Part shown: positions 35,212 to 46,921 of the stretch, piece after piece
Layout of the letters: the number at the start of each line of letters is the position of its first letter
Numbering within the stretch: position 1 is the first letter of the stretch
DNA from: Nectonema munidae
Taxonomy: Eukaryota; Nematomorpha; Nectonematoida; Nectonematidae
Length of the DNA: 64,000 nt
NCBI GenBank assembly: GCA_030549495.1
Contig: JAUIRK010000136.1
Location: 372,001 to 436,000 of the forward strand
Reading direction: 5' to 3'
Translations under genes and position numbers: made by a program
Notes under the pieces: generated by a model
Databases searched by the model: none
Told to the model about the DNA's origin: nothing
Seen by the model: the letters and a program-made list of their open reading frames with translations, nothing else

Positions 35212-36375
35212 TTTTCTCTCCTATTATCAATTTGGCTTTAAGAAAGGTTCCTCCACTGAAGTTTTACATTCTTATTTTATTAATTCAGTGGTAGACTCAC
35301 TTGAAAAATAGAAGGATGTTTGTGCTCTTTTTTTAGATCTCAGTCAGGCTTTCGATTCCATACCACATTGCTTGTTTCTATCTAAATTGAATTTATATGG
35401 ATTCTCGAATGCTTCGTTAAAATTTTTTAAATCTTATTTCAGTAACAGATATCAAACCGTATATATTCATAATTTTATGTCGGAAAAAAGGAGGTAATTT
35501 CAGGTGTGCCTCAAGGGACAATTTTAGCTCCCTTATTTTTTAATATTTTCATGAATGATTTCTGGAAGTTCGTCTCAGAGATTGAAGTTATAATGTATGC
35601 TGACGATATTACATTGCTATTTTCTGATAGGACTTTGATGGTGTCTCTCTTAGATAAAAATATAGCTCTGGTTAAAAATTGGTTTGCCTTTAATGGGTTG
35701 TTTTTGAACAGGCAAAAATCAAGATTTGTTTCATTTTCATACAGAAAGATTACTCGAAGTTATGATGATTACCTATTATCTTTAGGAATTCAAAGAGCAT
35801 AATCTATTAGGTTTAATCGTATCCAATGACCTCACTTGGCATCCTCATGTGACACACGTAACTCACAAACTTGCCTATATCTCTGGTACGTTTAAGCAAG
35901 TCAAAAAGTTCTTCCCAACCAAAACCTTACTTCTCCTCTATAAAAGTATCTTTGTCCCTCATCTTAGATACAGTATATTCAACTGGGGCCATACAAACGA
36001 CTCTACTCTTTTTTCACTTTAGAAAAAAACACTTAGAGTGGTTTTTGGTCTTCATACAAACATCTTCTACGAAAACTCCTTACTTAAACTCGAAGATCTA
36101 TACCATTTGAGTATCTATATTTACATATATAAGTTTTTATACTACATGATACCACCCCTGTTTGATCATTTCTTCACGTTTAACTGGTCAAAGAACAGAA
36201 CCTCACCTCGATATATAAGTCAAATGTCACTCCCTTTCTATATCTTCTCAAAGTCGAGGCAATCCTTTTCGTACAAAGTTTCTACTTTTTACAATATCAG
36301 TGAAACATTTTTTTCACTAGATCCTATTCATATCAAAAAAGATTCAAAAGATACTGCAAAAGTTTTTCCTTGATT
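35212..36375 (+). pseudogene. LINE ORF2, remainder of reverse transcriptase in broken frames
   Basis: Successive frames give YQFGFKKGSSTEVLHSYFIN, CALFLDLSQAFDSIPH (RT motif A), QGTILAPLFFNIFMNDF (motif B), IMYADDITLLF (the YADD catalytic box, 35596-35628) and, after a further shift, THKLAYISGTFKQVKKFFPT and LRYSIFNWGHTND of the C-terminal region. At least four frame changes or stops separate them (near 35212, 35310, 35490, 35800 and 36022). This copy cannot make active RT. Confidence 0.75.
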
Positions 36376-36689
36376 CATACATGAAGCTCAATCACTGTGC
36401 AACCTCCGATTGCTTTATCTGCAAAAGGGCAATTGTTTGATATATTCTATTCTCGCCATTTTGGCTTTCTCTATACTCCTTATATTATATTTCCTGTGCT
36501 CTGAAGAATATTGCATCCAGGTTGGCGTCTCCTAGCGGCTGTTTTTGGCCTTTGACATTCAACCCTCAGATGCTATATTTGCTTTTTTTAAATGTAGAGT
36601 TTTGTAATTTTCACATCATTTTATTTTTTTTTCTTAGAATTTTTACATTTTGACTATAACACTTTTGAAAATAAAGCTGATATGATATG

Positions 36690-37690
36690 ATATGATATGT
36701 ATATGGTATTATTTGCTGATTGATTGGGTAATGAATATCAAAAAAGCCAAAACTTTTCAAGACAGAGTTAGCAAGATTATAAAGTGGCCTTACTTCAGCA
36801 AGCTTGTCTTCTTTGCATATTTTTTTTATTATCAGAAAGAGGGATATAACATTTAATATTTTCAAAATCATTGATAGAAATAACATTTGCAACAGAAGAA
36901 ACCTGTACATCATGGGAACCCTACCAATAATGTCCAGCCAAAGAAGTTTATGAAATCAGGAAAAAAAATAAAATCCCTACATTTTTTTTAAAGCAGCCTC
37001 ATCGAATAAGAAAGAGATATTGTTTTTAGATTCTTTTGCATAACGAAAAGTTTTGGTAAGATATGGCTTCTGATATCATTATTCAAAAACTTCTCAAAAG
37101 CATCAACAAGCGTAAGTCCATTGAATTCATCTACTATTTATCTATCTTGAGTTTTTCAGCTCATTACTTAATTTCTCTAAAGATGGTGGATTCCCAAAAG
37201 TTCAGAACTAAGCGGTGATAGAAAAATTACTTCGACTTTTCTTATTTTCTGCATGTTTTTCGAGGAAATAAATACTTCGTATATAGTGATCAATATCTTT
37301 AAAACTAAAATCAGAAGATATGACATCTTCTAAATCATGGGTTTATTTCAAAGTATTTGATTGGACTTCTACACTTAAACATATTTCATAAAACATTGTT
37401 AAGTCTTTAGTCATATCATCTAAGTAATTTTCATCAATATATAGAAAACCAATGCCTGTATGATCGCCACAATCGAATCTGCTAACTACTCGCATTCATC
37501 CTATATAACATATTTATAACAAACATATCCCTCATGCGAGTATCCTAAATCATCTCCTCAAATATTTTCTTTGTCAGTTTCTTCATAGTTTTCAGGAGGA
37601 ATAACAACTCCAAGTTGTTCTGCATCATCAAATTGAATTTAAAGCACATTGTAAAACTTTATGTGCCTTTTTTTATCAACAACAAACATT
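36690..37690 (-). pseudogene. piggyBac transposase fragment, N-terminal half
   Basis: Read from high to low coordinates: AEQLGVVIPPENYEETDKEN (the IPPE motif seen near the N-terminus of PGBD proteins), then degenerate text, then FFGWTLLVGF, ISINDFENIKCYIPLSDNKK, KLAEVRPLYNLANSVLKSFG and INQQIIPY. These match the family's MSRxRFxxIxxxLHxxDN, KxxKVRPL and IDExMIPYFG blocks. The second acidic DE position reads NQ here, so even the first catalytic aspartate is lost. Several stops and shifts interrupt it. It abuts the 3' tail of the LINE on its left. Confidence 0.75.
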
Positions 37691-37699
37691 GACTTGTGA

Positions 37700-39130
37700 T
37701 GATGGTGGCTGTTATTTTTTATCCTTGCTTTCAGTTTACATCCTCTTTGTGAAGTTTACCCTGATTTATCATAGAAAAATCTCCATTATCCAACATAACA
37801 TAAACTTCCAGCTATTTTACTTATTTTACAACACAATAGACTTTAGATTTATCAAAGTAGTCACCAAACTTTAAATAACTCGATTCTGTTTTTTTAAACA
37901 TTTTTGGTCAAAATATGTAGGTCAAGAATTTTTGTGTCGTATCTACTTATATTTCCGTCTGGCAAAATAGTTTTATTTCCACCAGGATAGCTATGAGTAA
38001 CAAATAAATTAGTATCCATAAAAAAATGAAGGAATAGAAGAAATTAAATTGATAATTTTGCTAAATTGACGTTAGAGAAGAACTAAGGTTAAAATGTTAA
38101 AAAAGAATATAATGTAGGGCATGACATCTGTTTTAAATTGCAAGCAGATTCATTTATGCGTGAAAATGATCGATGTATTGATGCATAATGCAAAGCACAA
38201 AGTGTGATAGAGAGCTAAAATGAGTCTAACAATACAAAATATGATATACAGTACTTATTTACATTTACAACGTCAGCTCAAACCATAAAACGTAGAGAGA
38301 AAAACTTCTTTCTATGAATGATTGCACAACTAAACATGATACATAAAAGAAAGAATAAGGCTAAAGAAAGAATAAGACTTGTTGTGGCAATTTTTTTGCT
38401 TTCTACCTACATATGTAGACAGTAGTAATGCCTAGAGGGTACATATGTTTACATCATATTGTATTGACAAAAAGAAAACAGACAGAGGTTTTTATTTTCT
38501 CATTTTTGTATATATTGTTTTTTCAAAATATATTTACCAAGGATTCACAACTCAAAAGTTCTCATTTTTTTCTTTAATTTTATTTTATTGGTAGTTTACT
38601 AGCTACTCATTTATTAAAAAAGAGTTCTATCATTATACTAAAATTAAACTTAAAAAACATAATTTATATTTTTTATAAAATACAAATGCTATATAATAAT
38701 TTAATAAAAGAAGAGATATAATTATTGCAAATTAAAAAATTATATTCAACTTTTCAATGACTACAAAGTTTGTGTAAATCTTTTTGTACGATAGGATTTA
38801 ATGGGTTAACGCCCACGTACAATTTGATAGATTTTGGGCGTACATCGCAATAAATAATTGCAATAGAAAATTAATAGGCGATTGATTCTTATTTTTCCAA
38901 CCGTGTATGTAATGCAAAGAGATTGATAATAATATTTTCGAGTTTTTTTTAAGTTTTGATAAGTTTCATATTTTAATTCAATTGTTATTGAGTTTTTTTA
39001 GTGCAACTATATTTTCCTATAATCTATTTGGAAGATTGTTTATCACAACTAGATCATAAACAGTTAGACTTGAAAAGAAAGAACAATGTAAATCTGATGC
39101 TGAAGTTGACCCATAAATTAAAGGAAAATT
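37700..39130. other. Intergenic, nothing recognised
   Basis: AT-rich. 38805-38870 contains TTAACGCCCACGTA and TGGGCGTA as a small inverted pair next to a GGGTTAA. No gene was seen. Confidence 0.35.
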
Positions 39131-39135
39131 AAAAT

Positions 39136-39319
39136 AAAATTTAAAAAGTAATATAATTTATTGGGCACAGGATTTAAAACGGTGAATTTTCGCCGACACT
39201 CGTCTTTATCAAACCACTATACTAATGAGTAGGGTAGAAGTTGAAAACTCAGAGGGGGTAGAGTTTTCAACAAAAAACCTTTACCTGTGCCCAATAAATT
39301 ATATTACTTTTTAAATTTT
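39136..39319. mobile_element. Fold-back element (184 bp) with perfect 36-bp arms and inner hairpin
   Basis: The first 36 bases (39136-39171, ending TTATTGGGCACAGG) and the last 36 (39284-39319) are exact reverse complements. Inside lies a second hairpin, GTTGAAAACTC / GAGTTTTCAAC (39239-39271). AGAAAGAACAATGT occurs at 39076-39089 and again directly after the element at 39320-39333, a 14-bp direct repeat around 39090-39319. No coding capacity. Superfamily unknown. Confidence 0.85.
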
Positions 39320-39333
39320 AGAAAGAACAATGT

Positions 39334-41215
39334 TCATACAAAAGATGAAAAGATAATTCAATTATAGAAAAGCCAAGAAAGATGTTAAATTAAAAATCAA
39401 GGGTGAAAAATTGCTAAATGTGAAGAAAATATATTAAAAATAAATGAAAAGAGAAATAATACACAAATTTTTTAAATTGCAAAGAGAAAATTGGAAAAAA
39501 GCGATATAACAAAATCGAACAGGGTTATTCTGGATATGGATCATTAGCAAAAAAATTCTCGTAGAATAGTGGAAAGATGGGATAAATATTTTACTGATCT
39601 GCTGAATAGAGAAAAATTTTGGGATAGCGAAAAAATACAAATTTGGTGTATGGACCCAGATACAATATAAGAAGAGAAAAAGTGGAAAGAGCTCTTTTGA
39701 CAATGAAATATGGTGAAACTGAATGGACAATTGAAGTAAAAATAGATGAAATTAAAGCCACAGAAGAAAATGCTATAGAAGTTTTAACGAGTGCTTGTAA
39801 TGAATTTTTGACTGAAGAAAGACTACCTGATGATTGCTGTTTCTCTAATATTATTCCTATTTTTAAAGGAAAAGGTGATATATTAAATTGCCAATGTTAT
39901 AGAGGAATAAATCTCCTAGTTTTAAAATGTTAGAAAGGATATTAGAAAAAAGAGTCGGCGATAAAAATTGACTTAAACGAAATGCAATTTTGGTTTCGAA
40001 GTGGAGTTGGAACAACCGATGCAATTTTCTTTGTGACGAATGCAGAAGAATTAGAAGAAAAAATAATAACTTTAGACCTTCTTATCGATCTAGAGAGAGC
40101 TCATGAGAGTGTTCCTAGAGAATTGATAAGATGGGCACTCAGAGAAGCGGCATGGAAGAGTGGACTGTTAGAATAGTGATGGCCACCAACAAAGACTAGA
40201 GTAAAAAAAAGTTTGAGTTTAGAAGTTGGTTCGATGTGTAGGCTGGATTGCGCCAGGGTCAGAAGAACTAAGTCATTTGCTGTTCACAAGACAATAGTAA
40301 TGGAACAAATTAGCAAAAATATAAGAGTTAGTCTTCCAACAGAAACTTTCTAAGCAGAAGACTTGGTCTTGAAGGGAGACTCAGAAGAAAATTTAAAAGA
40401 AAAAATAACAACTTAGTTTGGTAGACTAGAGAGTAATAACCTGAACGTAAAATGAGAGAAAATCAAATTGTTGATATTAAAAAGTGAGGTCAAGTTTAAA
40501 GAAAAAATATCCGAAAAAGGGCCATGCGGCATATGTGGATCTGTGGTTGGTGTTAATTCAATATGAAAGAAATGCAAGAGGTGAATACACAAAAAGTGTT
40601 CCAAACTCCAAAGCTTAACTGAAACAATTGCCATTTTTTGAGTGTAATAGATGTGAAGTGATTAAAATTGTCATTAAATGGCTATAATTTTGAAATAATT
40701 AAAAACTTTAATTGCTTGGGGATGTTTTAGAAGATCGATCTTGCGAGGCAGCGATACGAAAAGAATAAAATATGGAGAGAAATTTCAAAGAGTTTGATGT
40801 TATTCTAAAAGATAAAGACATTCAAATAGACCTAAAATACAAAATTTATGTAAGTTGTGTATATCCAATGCTTTTATATGGATGCAAACATTCGTCTTTG
40901 TCAAAAAAAAATAAAAACAGACTGATAAATAGAGAAAAAAAGATGCCGCGAACAATCTCGTGTAATTACAGTAAAGATATTAAATTTCCGTTCTGGATAA
41001 GATAGAAGAGTGCATGAAAAGAAGTCGATTGATTTCGACATATCAAAAGAAGAGACGAGATGTGTTGTTGAAAAGAGTTCAAAAATGAGAATTGGAAGGC
41101 GTCTTAAAAAGTGGAAGACCGAAGAAGACTTAGATAGAGATGGTGAAAAAAGATTTGATAAATTTTAAATATCAAGATGTTTAAAGATAGAAAGTTAGCA
41201 AATGAACACTAGATG
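39334..41215 (+). pseudogene. LINE of a second group, reverse transcriptase with C-terminal zinc finger
   Basis: Frames read VERALLTMKYGETEWTIEVK, LTSACNEFLTEERLPDDCCF, IIPIFKGKGDILNCQCYRGI (RT palm entry), MQFWFRSGVGTTDAIFFVTN (family QFGFRxGxGTTDAI), LLIDLERAHESVPRELIRWA (motif A region, with the usual D-L-E-K-A-F-D decayed), then PCGICGSVVGVNSI...KKCKR, a cysteine finger, and DIQIDLKYKIYVSCVYPMLL followed by YGCKH. The end resembles the HxxR...GRPRxTW tail of the same family. Many stops and shifts. The 5' part is lost. The exact clade is not settled. Confidence 0.7.
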
Positions 41216-41702
41216 CATTTGAGTGAGGTTTACCCTCGATAAAGAACAAAGACCTGTGAAAAATAAATTATAAATAATGAAAAGATTATTCAATTGACAT
41301 TTGTTTTTATAAAACTAAATTACATATTTTTATCTGAATACATTAGTTTAATTTTACCTATTTTAAATACTCAAAATACACAAGCAATAAAAAAATAAGT
41401 GATTTAATATTTGTTAAAATAGTTTAGAAATTAGTAGTATGAGACGAAATTGACCAAGGGAGAGATTTTTAGTCCAACCTTACCTTATTGAAAATCTATT
41501 ACACCGTCAACCCTAGTCAGTGTTTTGTAATTTGTTTTTTTATCTGTCACAATTTATTTTAAATGGCTAAGCGATAACACATACAAACAAGTACCCATTT
41601 ATATTTTTACTTTATTTCAACTGTTATTCAAATAATGGTTATCTATTTATCTAAATTATTTAAATTATTTTTTGAAACTAAGATTTTTTATTTAATATAG
41701 TA

Positions 41703-44538
41703 TACTCTCGTTTACTCGAAGCTCAACGGCCTTGGTCAAACCCTTCGAGTTATCGTGAGTTCGACTTAACAAAACCTGAACTCAAATCTGCTAAATTTTC
41801 TAGGAAAAAAGTTTAAAAAAAAGTTTGATGTTTTGAGTTTATTTTGTAAGAACATAATATAGTGCTTTATTGGGTTGAAAAACATACTCTATTAATAGTG
41901 TCAAAGTTTTTGGTAGGAGGAGAGGTACTTGTGCAAAGAAATTTACTATTGTAAAAAAAGAAACTTAAATATTATGTAATAAGGTTTGTACAATAATAAC
42001 AAGACAATTTGTGTTTAAGTGAATTTTAGATTAATGAAGAAAGTGTTAATAACGAAAACACATGTGAAGCAAACAAATTAAGAAATTAAAATTTATCAAC
42101 AAAACTATATTTTTATTATTTATAAGATGTTTGTTTGAGTTCAAAACTGATTTTATGGTTGAAATTTCTGAGTTATTTGAAAAAGATTTCATTTTGATAA
42201 CAGTAAAAGATGTAGACATTTTTAGTAAGAAAACAGGAATGGAAGAGATAGAAGTATCTTTTAAAAGCAACTACACACCCCACTCTGACTCCCCCATCTA
42301 AACACATTCTTGTTATCCTGGTTTGGCAAGAAGGCATAAATTTACCCACCTTCATTTAGATCTACCCCTGGTAGAAGAGAGCGTTAGAATTTTCTCCATC
42401 TTAACTTAGATGCATCCCTCATTGAAAGTGTAAATAATTTTACTAAAAAGTTACCTGTAAAAATATTATTGTTTTAGAAAAGGTAAAAAAAGTTTATTTA
42501 TTATATCAATCATTTTTTATTTTGTAAAAATAATCATTTATGCATGTTTGTTTGAGTTCAGAACATTTGATTTCATCAATGAAATTTTAAATGTGTGTGA
42601 TTTTGTCTAATAACGCTTCACCATCACTTCGGGATTGTATAAATTTAGGCAGATTTGCATATATGCTTAAAGCAGCTACTGGTGTGGGTAAATCTGTGCC
42701 AGTACTTTCGCTCTCATCGTCTTCTTCATCACTATCTTCTTGTTGGCCTTGATTGCGTTTGTCGCTGACAGCAGCAACAATTTCTTCATCAGTCATAGGC
42801 CCGCAGGTTATCACTCATTCATCGACAATAACACAATCTTCAAATGACTCCACTTCCACTCCAAACGTAGTAGCTCTTTTGCAAACTTCTTCTAATTGAA
42901 CATTTTTCGTCTTCGACACTAACGTTGGTGTTATCATCAGACAATTGTGCTTTTTTAAAACAATTAGCAATTGTTGTTGAAGTAACAGAAGACCAAGCTC
43001 TTTGAAGCATATGCAAAGCATCAAGAACAGTTACTTTGACAACAGGGTTATTATTTTCCATGGATGTGGTATGTTTGTCAAGAAGTATATGTCGGTAATT
43101 TGTTTTCAAGTTTTTTATAATACCCTGATCTATTGGTTGTGTTTTGGAAGTTTTGTTTGGAGGTAAATAAACGATCTCAATATTAGTAAGTGCAAGGCGT
43201 GAGTGAGAAGCAACATTATCTACTATGAGAGCAATTTTTTTTTCTAACAGAATGGAGGGTTAAATGTTATCAGCCAGTTTGTAAAAATCTCTGATGTCAT
43301 CCAGGCCTTTTTATTGTTCGTGTAATTTGTAGAAAGAGTTTTAACATTCTTGAAACAACGAGGCTTAGCTGATTTTCTAATCATCAAAAGTGGAACTTTG
43401 TCTGTACCATTCATGTTTGCACAGAGAAGAACAGCCAATCTCTCTTTGGACAACTTTTCAGATGAACACTGTTCGCCTTTAAGTGTAAGTGACTTGGAAG
43501 GAAGAAGCTTATAGAAAAGTCCTGTCTCGTCAGCCTTGTAAATATAATTTAGAGTGTACTTGTTAAGAAGTCTTGGTAAGAACGTGGAAACCCAGTTCTC
43601 AATTTGATCATCTGTTACACTTCTTGACTCTCCACATAGAGTACGAAAACATGATATGTCTATCCTTAAATTTTGTTAGCCAGCCAGCACTGCAAGTAAA
43701 GTTTGAGTACTGAAAGTCTGATGCATACTTTGATGCTTTTTCTTGTAGCATCAGGCCTAAAACAGGAATATTTTGTGCCCGTGCGTTTTTAAACCAAATG
43801 AAAAGGGCTTCTTCTACATCAGGATAGTGTGGAAGACAAACAGTTTAATTGAAGAATTTTTATTTTCATAGGCCTGATTTATTTCATCAGATTTTTTTTA
43901 TCCATGTTGACAATGTGTTCAACGGTATTCCAAACTGTTTTGCAATTTGTGTCTTGGATTTAATTTTTTTTTTCAACTTCTAACAATGCCAAATACTTTG
44001 TCTCTATCTTATGTGAAGTTAGCTTGCGTTTTATGTTTGGCATAATACGTAACACAAAAGAAAATGAAAATAAAGAAGCAAAATGATGCACAGATGAATG
44101 TGTATGACAAAAAAATTGTGACAAAAGTAAGTACACAAATGATAATATTGCTACATGAAACTATCTATGATCCACTAGTATTTGATGTATACATTGCTGT
44201 GTTTGCCTACAAAAGAAGCATTCAAAAAACTCATTCATTACAATCTGTCAAACGGAAAGCTTATTACATCAAATGATTGATAGTGTCATAAAACGCATGC
44301 TTCAATAATTTCAATTAATCAATGTTTTTGAAAATACTACTTCGATTTATAGAGAATACTGATAGATTTTTTCATGCACGAAACTTGTGGAACGCTTCGA
44401 GATAAATGAAGTTTCAAGTTATTAAGTTCGAGATATCGTATTTAAATTAATATTGAAAAGGCCTCAAAGGGAGGGGAATAAAAAAAACTTCGACTTAACG
44501 GAAATTTCGACTTATCGAACCTTGAGAAAACGAAATTA
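41703..44538 (-). mobile_element. Tigger/pogo transposon, full length with TIRs
   Basis: The left end TACTCTCGTTTACTCGAAG and the reverse complement of the right end TAATTTCGTTTTCTCAAGG match, and each is flanked by TA (41701-41702 and 44539-44540). Both ends carry subterminal repeats of the TTCGAGTTATCG / TTCGACTTAAC type found in Tigger elements. The 2.8-kb length and the single transposase on the minus strand fit an autonomous-size copy. The transposase is decayed, so it is not autonomous now. Confidence 0.85.
42587..44043 (-). pseudogene. Tigger/pogo (CENP-B/Jerky-like) transposase, decayed
   Basis: Starting at ATG 44043: MPNIKRKLTSHKIETKYLAL, SKTQIAKQFGIPLNTLSTWI (CENPB_N helix-turn-helix), QNIPVLGLMLQEKASKYASD and GWLTKFKDRH (CENPB DNA-binding domain), LSKERLAVLLCANMNGTDKV, PLLMIRKSAKPRCFK, KKAWMTSEIFTNWL, then IALIVDNVASHSR, VYLPPNKTSKTQPIDQGIIK (DDE catalytic region, second and third acids as DN and D of PIDQG) and a C-terminal acidic tail with DEEDDESESTGTD. 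Stops and shifts occur throughout, e.g. between 43960 and 43850 and between 43700 and 43450. Confidence 0.85.
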
Positions 44539-44544
44539 TAATGT

Positions 44545-46470
44545 ATCAATAATATAGAGATATTAAACAATAATATAGCTTGTGGATAATAAATTGTAAA
44601 ATTAAGAAGCATTTTACCGAATAGAATACAAAGAGGAGCGCAAAGGACGGTACTTCCGATTCGTAGACTTGATTTACATTAATATATCATAAAAAAAAAT
44701 TTATCGAGATATTTTAGACTTAAATAGTAATGTAATGATTTGCTACACTTTTTATTACAATTTTTATACTTATATATCTGCATTATCACGTTTTTGGCAT
44801 ATAATTTAAATTTTTGACGGGCGGCTATTTTAGCATCCGCCATAGACTCCATTAAAGATACGTACAGCACTAAGTTTACTACAAATGATTATGTATTAGC
44901 AGAGAAATATATTTATTTAATCTAAATATTTTATAATGTATACGTAGGAAAAAGTATAAAAAAGAAACTTGGGAGTGAAAAAAACAAAAACGAACCTAAG
45001 AAGGGGCAATTGGGTTTAAAACTACCAAATTTTGTTAAAACTATTTCAAAGTAGACAAAAAAAAATTTTTGAACCTGAAATAAATCAGAATCAAATCTTT
45101 AAAAATTTTAGTTAAATTTTAAAAATCTCATTAATTATCTTAAATTTTTGTTTCGAGCATTTATTTATTTGCATTATTTTATTGGTTAATATTTAAAAAT
45201 TTTAACGAATTTTTAATTTTAAATATTGGTTAATATTTAAATTATTTGCATTATTTTATTGGTTTTTTTAAGCATTATTTTATTGGTTAGTATTCATTAA
45301 CGAGCATCTTTTTATTGTTTACTTTTCTACATTGCAAAAAATAAGATTACCTGTAGATATGTAGGAATTATCTTTTTTTTCAAGAGGCTTTTCTATAGGA
45401 AAAAGCGGATTTAAATTATTTTGTTTCATCATTTTAGGGGGATTAATACATTAAACTCCATTTAAAATTGTAGTTAAAATTAATGAATTTTTCAAAAAAA
45501 AAATTATACTTTTATCTCTATTAATATTTTGGATACTGAGGTATTCGTCCCATATTTATAAAGTGTAATAATGACCCCATAAACTCACACCATATTTATA
45601 GATGACAAACTTTCATGAAAGAAAGAAGAAGAAGAAATTTATTCGTTTAGTTCATAAGAGTAGTGAAAAGGACATTTTTAAATCAAAAGAATAAGTACAC
45701 GCAAGGCTAACCAAAGCAGCTTCGGTGTTACTTATAGATTGATAAAAGCATAATACAGTAAAGATTATAATATAATATATATATGTATGTATATTGTATA
45801 TATGTAGTATGTATAGGTACAGACAAAGTGAAGGAAATAAGGTAATTGAGACGGAAATAGGTGTGATATGTATACATATATTATAGAGTTAAGGAAAATG
45901 AACAGAGTTACATATATCGAAGTATGAGATTAAAGGTGTTGATTAGCAGCTTATCTTTGTACTAGATATGAATCCTAAGGGTAACTTCCTGTGTTATATT
46001 GTATAGCAATTAGATGACAAAGAGCAAATATAACAGTTTAGTTGATTACATGGGGAGTACTTAGTTGAGAATATGTAAACTTTTATTTCTTTTAATATTT
46101 TTATAATGGTTAAGTTATTATCTATATATTTCTCAATAATTTCAATGAAGCTGTTTCAACACAAAGGGATTTTATAAGTGATTCCTTGCTTACATTTACG
46201 ATTTTTTGCTTTTTCAATGTGTAACTTAAGTGGATTTCTTAGATTATGACAGTTGTAATTGCAAGAAAAACTAAATGAGTTTGATATGCATAAGGGAACA
46301 AATCCTAAGAAAGCCTTAAAAGCAAACTTTTATAGTTGAATAGAATAAATGTCATCTATTTTTATAATATTCATTAATATAAATTTTTTATTTGTATGTG
46401 TATTATAGCCGAGATTGAAAATAGTTCCAACAACTTTTTTTGCAAAACTAAAAGTTTATTTAACCCAGCG
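44545..46470. other. Intergenic, nothing recognised
   Basis: AT-rich. 45170-45300 contains iterated GCATTATTTTATTGGTTA, three to four loose copies. 45770-45800 is a TATG/TA microsatellite. No gene was seen. Confidence 0.4.
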
Positions 46471-46921
46471 TGTCCCCAATTAATTATTGAAAATGATAAT
46501 ACTGATTCAATTAAAAAATTATATATCAGAATTTAAACATCTACAGGCAAAAAATTAATGCTGCGGAAAAGAAAATGCGTAAGATTCATTTTTTTAGCTT
46601 AAGATTCAATTTGTAGTTTCCAGGACAGCTTCTCGTCTAAAATTATTCATAAAAAATTCACCCAGGTTGAAAAGTTTGATATGTTTTCACCGATATTGAT
46701 TGAAATAGTATCATTCCTATGAAGAGTTGATGAAAAATAAAGCAAATTTGTCTTATCGAAATTAACGAAAAGATTATTTATATTCAATATGTTTACAACA
46801 TCATTCAAACATTCTTCTACCTTTTCAATATTCAATTTGGACATTCGAAATAGAAGAATGTCATCAGCATATGCACAACATTCCAAGCATTTACTTTGAA
46901 TATTTGTTAAGTTATCATTGA

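Larger units (their letters stand above)
32430..36700 (+). mobile_element. LINE (non-LTR retrotransposon) with PHD/CCHC ORF1
   Basis: Two overlapping ORFs are followed by a 3' end made of iterated TGATATGATATGA at about 36670-36700, the kind of short 3' repeat used by CR1/Jockey-group elements. ORF1 is intact, and ORF2 is open through the endonuclease and broken in the reverse transcriptase. Near full length, about 4.3 kb. The 5' limit is approximate. It begins about 155 bp upstream of the first recognised NRDE2 exon, in opposite orientation, so it probably lies in the first NRDE2 intron. No target duplication was identified. Confidence 0.8.
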
